NCBI RefSeq assembly: GCF_016901135.1
Contig: NZ_JAFEVL010000073.1
Location: 310,001-374,000 of the forward strand
DNA length: 64,000 bases
Direction: 5' to 3'
DNA from: Martinezella lusitana
Lineage (GTDB): Bacteria > Pseudomonadota > Alphaproteobacteria > Rhizobiales > Rhizobiaceae
The notes beneath the pieces are model-generated. The model saw only the letters and a list, made by a program, of their open reading frames with translations. It had not been told where the DNA came from and searched no databases. The number at the start of each line of letters is the position of its first letter. The stretch's first letter is position 1. The translations under genes and the position numbers were made by a program. Of this stretch, positions 57,102 to 64,000 are shown one piece after another.

Positions 57102-58118
57102 CTATCCGGCGGCCTGCAGGTTTTTCCGGTCCAGCTGCGTCACCAATGCCAGGATCGTTGCCGAAGTCGGCGTCGGTACGCCCGTCAGCTTGCCGAGCGA
57201 GACGACGACGCCGACGAGGGGCGTGATTTCCAGCGCCTTGCCGGCAAGGAGATCCTGCAGCATCGAGGTGCGCACAGGCCCGATCTGGCGCGAACGCTCG
57301 AGACGCTCTTCGACAGACATCGCCATGTGCGATCCCAAAGCCTCGGCAACGGCCTTCACCTCGCTCATCACCTGACCGACCATCGCGGAAAGAGCGGGAT
57401 CGTCCATGATGTCGGACATCAGTCCCCGCGTCAGCGCGCTGATCGGATTGAAGGCGGCGTTGCCCATCAACTTGCTCCAGATGTCGTCGCGAATGCGCGC
57501 CGAAATGGAGATGTTGATGCCCGCCTTCTGCAGCAGCGCTGCGATGGCCTCCATGTCCGAGGTCGTCTCGCCGGATGGTTCGCCAAGAATGAAATGGCCG
57601 TTATTGCTGAGCTTGATCTCGCCGGGGCTGATGACCTCAGCTCCCTGATAGGCAACGCAGCCAATGACGCGCTCGGGGCCGATCAGCCGCCAGAGATCGC
57701 CGTTCGGATCCAGTTCCTCCATCTGGTGCTCGGCATGGCCGCTCTGCCGGTCCCGGTGAAAATACCACCACGGCACGCCGTTGAGGATCATCACGATGCG
57801 CGTGCCGGCATGCAGGAGCTTGGCGATGCCGGGAGCTGCCGCGCCGAGCTGGTGCCCTTTAAGCCCTGTGATGACGAGATCCTGCGGTGGCAGCTCGCTT
57901 GCATCGTCGGTTGCTGTCATCCGGGCGACAAGGGGGCGATCCGCATCGGCTTCCCAAAGGCGTATGCCGCCAGAGCGAATGCCGTCCAGATGTGCTCCGC
58001 GCGCGATAACGGAGATGTGTACCTGCTCCTCTTGTGAGGAAGCCAGCTTTGCCGCAATAGCACCGCCAAGCGCGCCCGCGCCGTAGATGCAGATAGTCTT
58101 GGGAGGGGAGGAAATCAT
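57102..58118 (-). CDS. 2-dehydropantoate 2-reductase-like (PanE/ApbA family) oxidoreductase
   Basis: A 338-residue NADP-binding protein. The N-terminal Rossmann motif GAGALGG is at 13-19. The C-terminal helical domain has the family's Lys/Asn segment WSKLMGNAAFNPISALTRG with catalytic-type Lys and Asn residues. PanE reduces ketopantoate in pantothenate synthesis, but paralogues of this family act on other keto acids, and nothing nearby is a pantothenate gene. The ATG at 58118 is favoured as the Rossmann start; a longer frame to 58163 lacks a ribosome site. Confidence 0.75.
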   Translation of the reverse strand: MISSPPKTICIYGAGALGGAIAAKLASSQEEQVHISVIARGAHLDGIRSGGIRLWEADADRPLVARMTATDDASELPPQDLVITGLKGHQLGAAAPGIAKLLHAGTRIVMILNGVPWWYFHRDRQSGHAEHQMEELDPNGDLWRLIGPERVIGCVAYQGAEVISPGEIKLSNNGHFILGEPSGETTSDMEAIAALLQKAGINISISARIRDDIWSKLMGNAAFNPISALTRGLMSDIMDDPALSAMVGQVMSEVKAVAEALGSHMAMSVEERLERSRQIGPVRTSMLQDLLAGKALEITPLVGVVVSLGKLTGVPTPTSATILALVTQLDRKNLQAAG

Positions 58119-58355
58119 GGCGTAGTGCTCCGAGTCGATCACGGTTGCTGCAAGGTAGGTCATATCAGCGATTTGGCGAATGGTTTATTAGATCAGGCGC
58201 AATTGGAATTGAAATTCGTCGGGCCTTCATTCACATTACAGCCTTGTGGAAATTTCACCATTTCTTTGAACGGCTCGCTCGAGCTTGACTGAAACCAATC
58301 CGGCAAGGGATCACAGTTTCGGCTTGTCCTGCCAGCATTGGCTGATGCGGATTTC

Positions 58356-60281
58356 ATGAACACGAATATGTTGTCGCTGCATACATTTGGTGGTTTGAAG
58401 CTTCTGGACGGTGATGGCCGCGAGATCGCGTTTCCTGAGAAGGGCCTGTTGATTCTGGCTTATCTGATGGCGGGGCCGGCGGAGCGCGCGCCGCGCAGCG
58501 CGATAGCCGAGCTTTTGTGGGGGCAGGACGATAACGGCAATGCCAAGGTCAACCTGCGCAAGCTGGTTTCGAGAATAAGAAGCCGCCAGGGCGAGCTGGG
58601 CAGGGCGTTTCTCCGGTTTAGCGAAACCACCATCGAGCTTGAGCCGCCGCGACTGGCTTCCGACATCTCGCTTCTGAACGCTGATCGGGCCGATCCGGTC
58701 TTTGCGAAGCTGAAACTGTTGTTGGAAACGCTCGAAGCGGAGTTCCTGCGCGGCATCAATTGCCAAAGCCCGATTTTCTTCCATTGGCGCGAAGCGCAGA
58801 AGCATCGCCATGCGCAGGTGCTGAAGGAAACTTTGATGGTGGTCGCCGCACAGGCCAGCACGAAGGACGAGATCGCTCTGGTGAAGGAGGCTGCACTCCT
58901 GGTTTTTGGTGCCGATCCGGAGGACCCGGATATCGGTCGAATTCTGCTGTGGATATTCGACGCGGCCGGGGAGGTCGAGCACTTCAGGCGCATTTTCGAA
59001 CGACGAGGCGCGCTGCTGGCGTCATTTTCGCGGTCGGAGGATAAGTCACCAACTCATGGTCAAAGTGCCGCCGGCCCGGCGGAAGGATCTGTGGATGCGG
59101 GGCAAAAGATAGGGATACCGCTGCGGATATTGCGTCCCTCCGACACGCAGATGAGCGCATATGATGCGTCGTCCCTCATGGACGACATCACCATCGGCTT
59201 CTGCGCGCTGAATAGCCTGGAGGCGAATGATCGCTGCACCGCTATCCGCATTGGCCGGCGGGACGAGGATGCGGCCTCCGGTCAGCAAGATCGGTCTTAT
59301 GTTCTGCACATGCGTCTAAGCACGCAGAACCACAACACCCTGCTATTTTCACAGCTTGTCGAAACTGCCAGCAACGAGATCGTCTGGGCGGACCGCCTCA
59401 GCCTTGAGCAATCTCCCCACGAACAACAGAGGCAGAAGATCGCGCGTCATATCGTGTTGTCCCTGACGGGGCAGATCGAACGCCGGGAAATGATGCGGGC
59501 TCATTTCGACAAAAGTCCAGCGGCCTATCAACGCTATCTCTCCGGTCGACGCTACCTTGGCCGTTTGTCGCTGCCGAATCTACAGAAGGCGCGAACGGAG
59601 CTCGAGGCTGTATTGCGCAGTGGCGACCATTTCGCCCCTGCCTTGAGCTCCATCGCCCGCACCTATTCCAAGCAATGGCTGTTGACGTCGGGCGGCGATG
59701 CGGCCCTGCTGAAGGAGGCTGAAGGTTATGCCATGCGGGCGATTGCCGCGCGGCGGGGCATCGCGGACGGCTATCGCGAGCTCGGCGTTGCGAAAACCTT
59801 CCAGGGCGCGAGTGACGAAAGCCTGGAGGCGCTGGAATTGGCCGAAGCCTTGAACCCGAACCATGCCGGCATCATTGCCGACCAGGCGGAGGCACTGATC
59901 TATTCGTCACGGCCGGATCTGGCCCTGCAAAAGATCGAAACTGCCATCGCGCTCCATCCGCTGAGCCCCGATTCCTATTTCTGGATCGCGTCGGCGGCCA
60001 GCTATATGCTCGGCTGCTTCGAGGCCGCCCTGGGCTATATCGACCGGATGGCGGATGCCCGCCTGGCGGACAGGATTTCGGCGGCGAGCTGGGCGATGCT
60101 CGGTGATAAGGAAAGGGCGGGTTTCTTCGTCCGGCGCGTTCATGACACCAATCCCGGCTTCGATATCGACAAGTGGCTTTCCGTGGTGCCGTTCAAGGAG
60201 CAATGGCAACACGAGATCTATCGCGAGGGGCTGCGCAGAGCGGGCTTCTGGGGGAGCAGTCCAAATCCGGCCGGAGCATAG
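58356..60281 (+). CDS. SARP-like transcriptional regulator with TPR region
   Basis: A 641-residue protein. Residues 7-100 form an OmpR/SARP-type winged helix: LHTFGGLKLLDGDGREIAFP followed by LLWGQDDNGNAKVNLRKLVS. A bacterial-activator-like helical region follows (about 115-215). Residues 250-370 form a variable middle with VLHMRLSTQ. The C-terminus (about 400-600) is a set of tetratricopeptide-like repeats, including AEALNPNHAGIIADQAEALI. The layout resembles CadC/SARP-type regulators without a transmembrane helix. TTG at 58338 is another possible start. It stands 200 bases ahead of the membrane operon and may control it. Confidence 0.75.
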   Translation: MNTNMLSLHTFGGLKLLDGDGREIAFPEKGLLILAYLMAGPAERAPRSAIAELLWGQDDNGNAKVNLRKLVSRIRSRQGELGRAFLRFSETTIELEPPRLASDISLLNADRADPVFAKLKLLLETLEAEFLRGINCQSPIFFHWREAQKHRHAQVLKETLMVVAAQASTKDEIALVKEAALLVFGADPEDPDIGRILLWIFDAAGEVEHFRRIFERRGALLASFSRSEDKSPTHGQSAAGPAEGSVDAGQKIGIPLRILRPSDTQMSAYDASSLMDDITIGFCALNSLEANDRCTAIRIGRRDEDAASGQQDRSYVLHMRLSTQNHNTLLFSQLVETASNEIVWADRLSLEQSPHEQQRQKIARHIVLSLTGQIERREMMRAHFDKSPAAYQRYLSGRRYLGRLSLPNLQKARTELEAVLRSGDHFAPALSSIARTYSKQWLLTSGGDAALLKEAEGYAMRAIAARRGIADGYRELGVAKTFQGASDESLEALELAEALNPNHAGIIADQAEALIYSSRPDLALQKIETAIALHPLSPDSYFWIASAASYMLGCFEAALGYIDRMADARLADRISAASWAMLGDKERAGFFVRRVHDTNPGFDIDKWLSVVPFKEQWQHEIYREGLRRAGFWGSSPNPAGA

Positions 60282-60481
60282 TTCCTAAGGATAGATCGCC
60301 GTTGGAACCGCCAAGTCTGGCGCGGCCGGAACGAGCGTTTTCCGCTCACTGTCCCATCGGGCTAGTCTTTACCACAATCGCATCCTAACCTTGGCTAGAT
60401 CGCTATGGACCGGGAACAACCGGTGCGGTATCGATCTATCGTTTGTCCTTTTTAAGTTGATGAATTCGCCGGGGAAGATCA

Positions 60482-61930
60482 TTGCGTTTCGAAGCCTTAA
60501 ACCGCCTCTGGGAAAGCGTTCGGGAGACCAGCCATGATTTCCGGGCCTCGACGGACGTCTTTCCCGTCGTCGATATCGACAAGCTCGGGTCGACCCTCGA
60601 CTTGAAAGAGAAAGGTGCCGCAGCGGGACGGTTGAACCGGCCCGGATCAGACGCGCAATCATTCGACGAGACGGAGCAGCGGATCGTCGCCTGGGTCGAA
60701 GCGGAGAAGAAGAGCTCCTATCAGGTCCTCGAGGATCAGCTCCAGACCTTCGACAGCCGCCTGCGCAATCTCGATTTCGAAGGACAGTTCGGGCTGATCC
60801 GCCAGGCGAACGCCTCGAGCCTATCGGATTTCAAGGCGGAGGTGGCAAGCGGCGTCGACGAGCTGCACGGCCTGCGCCGCAATCTGAAGACCGCCGAGGA
60901 TGAAATGGTGGATTTCAAGGCCAGGCACAGGCTGCAGCGCGCGGCAAAGGTCTCCAGCAAGGCCGCCTGGGGCTTCAAGGTCTCTCTCATCGTCTTTCTC
61001 GTTCTCATTGAAATGGTGATGAACGGCAGTTTCCTCGCCAAGGGGAGCGAGCAGGGCGTCGTCGGCGGCGTGACGGAAGCGGCTGCCTTCGCGTTTCTCA
61101 ACATCGGAACGGCGCTGATGTTCTCCTTCTTCTGCGTCCGCTTCCTCCTGCATCGATCCTATGCACTGAAGCTGCTCGGCTTGATCGGGCTCGTCGCCTA
61201 TGTCGGCGTGGCCTTGGGGATCAACATCGCGCTGGCGCACTACCGCGAGGTCTCGGCCACCATTTTGAGCGGCGCCGGCGCCGAGGTGATACAGCGCTTG
61301 AAGACGGCGCCGCTGGGGCTGCAGGAGCTGAACTCCTGGATGCTTTTCGCCGTCGGCCTGATGTTCTCGCTCGTCGCCTTTATCGACGGCTGCTATCTCA
61401 CCGATCCCTATCCTGGCTTCGCCGGCGTGCAGAAACGCCTCGATGTCGCGAGAGACAATTATATCGACCGCAAGCTGGATCTGATCGAGGACCTTCGCGA
61501 GATCCGCGACGAGCACAACAGCAAGATCGAGGAAATCATCCGCGACCTCTCGCTGCGCCGGCAGGAGACGGCGGCCATCATCGCTCATCGCAGCAGGACC
61601 GCCGGCCTTTTCGCCGAACACCAGAACCATCTCGAACGCGCCGCCAACGTGCTGCTCACCGCCTACCGCGATGCCAACAGAGGCGCACGCACCGAGCCGG
61701 AACCGTCCTATTTCGCATCCGCCTACAAAATGGAGCGGTTGACGTCGGTGCTGCGCACCGAAGAAGAATGGGACGACAAGGTGCTTGGCGCACGCATCCA
61801 GAGCGCACAGGCCGAGCTGTCGGAGCAGATCAAGCGGATCGGCGACGAATTCGAGAGCGCCATCGAGAAGTACCACAAGCTCGACAATCTTTTCCCGGAG
61901 AGCACCCTTGGCGCGACGCAAGCGGCGTAG
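60482..61930 (+). CDS. Four-helix membrane protein with cytoplasmic coiled coils
   Basis: A 482-residue protein of unknown family. Residues 1-160 are soluble and rich in charged helices; hydrophobic helices are at about 163-185, 199-222, 229-251 and 284-304. The C-terminal 180 residues are a long coiled coil (RKLDLIEDLREIRDEHNSKI and onward). It starts at TTG, with GGGGAAG six bases upstream. It is the first gene of a compact run in which each gene overlaps the next, indicating one operon. No enzyme motif seen. Confidence 0.7.
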   Translation: MRFEALNRLWESVRETSHDFRASTDVFPVVDIDKLGSTLDLKEKGAAAGRLNRPGSDAQSFDETEQRIVAWVEAEKKSSYQVLEDQLQTFDSRLRNLDFEGQFGLIRQANASSLSDFKAEVASGVDELHGLRRNLKTAEDEMVDFKARHRLQRAAKVSSKAAWGFKVSLIVFLVLIEMVMNGSFLAKGSEQGVVGGVTEAAAFAFLNIGTALMFSFFCVRFLLHRSYALKLLGLIGLVAYVGVALGINIALAHYREVSATILSGAGAEVIQRLKTAPLGLQELNSWMLFAVGLMFSLVAFIDGCYLTDPYPGFAGVQKRLDVARDNYIDRKLDLIEDLREIRDEHNSKIEEIIRDLSLRRQETAAIIAHRSRTAGLFAEHQNHLERAANVLLTAYRDANRGARTEPEPSYFASAYKMERLTSVLRTEEEWDDKVLGARIQSAQAELSEQIKRIGDEFESAIEKYHKLDNLFPESTLGATQAA

Positions 61931-62726
61931 TCGGCGCGGCGGCTCCGCCGGCCTCATTATCGCAACGGTTTGCCTTGCCGTCCTGTCTCTCGGGATCGTC
62001 GGCGCCTATGGCTGGCTGCGCTACAAGGCGAGCGGCAATGTCGCCGTCGATCAGGCGTCGCTCTGCCAGGTGGACGGACCGAAGGCGGAAACGGCCATAT
62101 TGCTCGATGTCACCGATCCGATCTCGGATACGACGGCGCTCGATCTGCGCAACCAGTTCCAGAAGATCGTCGCCGAAGTGCCCGTCGGTGGTGCGATCGA
62201 CATCTACGCTCTGACGGAAAAGGAGGGCGAGCTCATCCAGACCTTCCACGGCTGTAACCCAGGAAGCGGGGCGAATGTGGACGAATGGACCAGCAATCCT
62301 CGCCTGGCGCAGGCGCGCTGGGAAAAGGGTTTCCAGAAGCCGCTTGCGGATATTGCCGGTAAGCTGAGTGTCGGAGAATCCGGCACGCAATCGCCGATCA
62401 TGGCGGCCATCCAGAAGATCAACCTGGAGGTCTTCGCCGGCGCGCCGGGCGGCATGCCGAAACGCCTGTTCGTCGCCTCCGACATGATCGAACATACGAC
62501 AGCCTTCTCGAATTATCGCGATGGCGCCTCCTACCAGAAGTTCCTGCATAGCTCCGCCAACGATAGGTTCCGCACGTCGCTGGACGGTGTCGCGGTCAAG
62601 ATTCTCGCCTTTCAAAGGCCGAATATGAAGTTCAGCATTGAGGATCTCGCGAATTTCTGGGCGCAGTGGATCAAGGACAATAACGGCCATTTCGACGGAT
62701 TCGTGCGATTGGAGGGGATACGCTGA
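61908..62726 (+). CDS. Anchored vWA-like protein
   Basis: A 272-residue protein with a very basic start (MARRKRRSRRGG), one membrane helix (about 14-35), and a large domain beyond it, probably periplasmic. The domain opens with a strand and an acidic turn, AILLDVTDPISDTTALDLRN, and later has KRLFVASDMIEHTTAFSNY, the layout of a von Willebrand A fold. The metal site is degenerate (DVTDPIS rather than DxSxS). It starts at TTG after GGAG and overlaps the previous gene by 23 bases. Confidence 0.65.
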   Translation: MARRKRRSRRGGSAGLIIATVCLAVLSLGIVGAYGWLRYKASGNVAVDQASLCQVDGPKAETAILLDVTDPISDTTALDLRNQFQKIVAEVPVGGAIDIYALTEKEGELIQTFHGCNPGSGANVDEWTSNPRLAQARWEKGFQKPLADIAGKLSVGESGTQSPIMAAIQKINLEVFAGAPGGMPKRLFVASDMIEHTTAFSNYRDGASYQKFLHSSANDRFRTSLDGVAVKILAFQRPNMKFSIEDLANFWAQWIKDNNGHFDGFVRLEGIR

Positions 62727-63667
62727 TGGCCGGCACCGAGGCGAGATACGTCATTCGAGACTACGGGCCGATGCTCCTCTTCGCATCGGTCACCATCGGC
62801 GGCATGATCTTCATCTGGTCGTCGAAGCTCATGGGCTTGTCGCTGCCGATCGTGACAGGCGTGCCTCTGCTGCTGATGGGCATCTACTTCGTGGTATCGC
62901 TGGCCTTCGCCGGATTTCGGCTGCACAACGAGCAGGCCGGCGACAATCTCTATTACATGGGCTTCCTCTTCACCCTGTCGAGCCTGGGCGTTTCGCTCTA
63001 TCTCTTCGCCGGCGAAACATCGATCGAGACCATCGTCCGCAATTTCGGCATCGCCGTGACCTCGACGATCGCCGGTGTGACGCTGCGCATCCTCTTCAAC
63101 CAGATGCGGCGCGACCCGATCGACATAGAACGCAGCGTGCGCCACGAGCTTGCCGAGATGACCCGGCGGGTGCGCACCGAACTTGACTCCTCGTCGCGCG
63201 AATTCTCTCATTATCGGCGGGTCAGCAATCAGATGCTGTCGGAAGGGTTCGAGGAGATCGCGCACCAGGCCGAGCGCAACGGCCAGGAGATCAGCAAGAT
63301 CCTGGAGGTGCTGGCGAAGCAGGCGGTAACCCCGATCAACGATGCGGCGGCACAGCTGACGGCAACGACGTCGCAGCTCTCCGATATCATCGGCAAGTTC
63401 GGCACCACTGTCGAAAGCGTCGGCAAGAAGCTGGAGGAGATCCGTTCGCCTGAGGATGTTGTCAGTGCCGAGCTGGCGCCGGCGATTGTCGCCATCAAGG
63501 AGATGTCCGAGGCGCAGCTGCAGCCGTTGCGTAATATCGAAGAGGCGCTCAATCGCATGGCGGAGGCGATGGGGCAAACGCCGCCGCCAAAACCGAAAGC
63601 CGATGATGGCGGCACCGTAGCGAAGGACGAAGCCGTGCCACGAAAACGCTGGTGGCGCCTATGGTAA
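62726..63667 (+). CDS. MotA/ExbB/ZorA-like membrane protein with coiled-coil tail
   Basis: A 313-residue protein with hydrophobic helices at about 14-32, 40-63, 76-94 and 103-124. It then has a long, charged cytoplasmic region with heptad-like stretches (130-270) and a short basic end (RKRWWRLW). The segment NFGIAVTSTIAGVTLRILFN resembles the conserved pore helix of ExbB/MotA/ZorA proton-channel subunits. The following gene resembles their partners. The assignment is by pattern only. Start and previous stop share one base (TGATG). Confidence 0.6.
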   Translation: MAGTEARYVIRDYGPMLLFASVTIGGMIFIWSSKLMGLSLPIVTGVPLLLMGIYFVVSLAFAGFRLHNEQAGDNLYYMGFLFTLSSLGVSLYLFAGETSIETIVRNFGIAVTSTIAGVTLRILFNQMRRDPIDIERSVRHELAEMTRRVRTELDSSSREFSHYRRVSNQMLSEGFEEIAHQAERNGQEISKILEVLAKQAVTPINDAAAQLTATTSQLSDIIGKFGTTVESVGKKLEEIRSPEDVVSAELAPAIVAIKEMSEAQLQPLRNIEEALNRMAEAMGQTPPPKPKADDGGTVAKDEAVPRKRWWRLW

Positions 63668-64000
63668 CGGAAGCCCCGGACAGCACGACGAAACTGGAGC
63701 ACAGGGGCTATAATCGTGGCCTTATCCTCGGTCTGACGATGGCCGAATCCATGTTGCTTCTGGTCTTCTGCCTGCTGCTCGTCGCTGCCGCCATGATTTC
63801 GGCAGAGAGAAATCGCCGCTACGAGGTCGAGCGCAAGCTTGAGAAGACCGAACAGCAAATCGTCTTGCTGGAAAGGAAGCGGGTCGAGCAGGCAGCGCAG
63901 ATCGTACAGTTGCAATCGAAGCTCGTCTCTGGCGATCTCTCGGCAGCGGACAAGGCAATCGTGGAGAAGCAGTGGCGTGAGTTGGTCCTTGCGCGCGAGA
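63661..64000 (+). CDS. MotB/ZorB-like membrane protein, 5' part only
   Basis: The frame is open to the window edge, giving 113 residues. A short N-terminal tail precedes one hydrophobic helix (about 20-46) with an acidic residue within or near it (GLTMAESMLLLVFCLLL). It is followed by a coiled coil (RRYEVERKLEKTEQQIVLLE and onward). One helix plus coil after a MotA-like gene is the layout of MotB/ZorB, where an OmpA-type peptidoglycan-binding domain would follow beyond the window. The ATG overlaps the previous gene by seven bases. Confidence 0.6.
   Translation, partial: MVTEAPDSTTKLEHRGYNRGLILGLTMAESMLLLVFCLLLVAAAMISAERNRRYEVERKLEKTEQQIVLLERKRVEQAAQIVQLQSKLVSGDLSAADKAIVEKQWRELVLARE

Overview
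This window is a chromosomal segment of an alphaproteobacterium of the Rhizobium/Agrobacterium group. The evidence is its high GC content, the alphaproteobacterial arrangement tRNA-Trp-secE-nusG-rplK, two separated and apparently identical tuf genes, adk in place of rpmJ after secY, rhizobial-type intergenic repeats, and close resemblance of the ribosomal and polymerase proteins to rhizobial ones. The assignment comes from reading alone; no database was searched.

Layout. Positions 1-1400 hold the start of a leftward exported protein, rlmB (leftward), and a tRNA-Tyr/tRNA-Gly pair behind a strong promoter. Positions 1600-5200 hold a DUF3597 protein, the first tuf gene, a P-loop protein and an NAD-dependent epimerase. 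Positions 5200-6940 are a small accessory patch: frameshifted and truncated phage terminase genes, a YfbU-like gene containing a 26-bp perfect palindrome, and two small unknown genes. A glycosyltransferase pair follows (7337-8904).

From 9100 to 41700 lies the main transcription/translation block, all rightward except one small gene: tRNA-Trp, secE-nusG, rplKA, rplJL, rpoBC, a leftward acidic protein, rpsLG-fusA-tuf, the S10 operon (rpsJ to rpsQ), the spc operon (rplN to secY-adk) and the alpha operon (rpsM-rpsK-rpoA-rplQ). Several spacers inside it carry strong inverted repeats that may be leaders, attenuators or processing sites.

From 41700 to the end the genes are more varied: a DUF2809 membrane protein, a divergent DinB/TetR pair, a MarR-FUSC-DUF1656-HlyD efflux operon, msrPQ (repair of oxidised periplasmic methionine), ilvD, an LprI-like protein, a DegP/Q-like protease translationally coupled to rarA, a DUF1883 protein, two small unknown genes, a DapA-like protein lacking the Schiff-base lysine, and a ketopantoate-reductase-like protein. 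The window closes with a SARP-like regulator followed by a tightly overlapping operon of membrane proteins: a four-helix coiled-coil protein, an anchored vWA-like protein, a MotA/ExbB-like protein, and a MotB/ZorB-like protein cut by the window edge. This last operon is the best candidate for an undescribed, possibly ion-driven, envelope or defence system.
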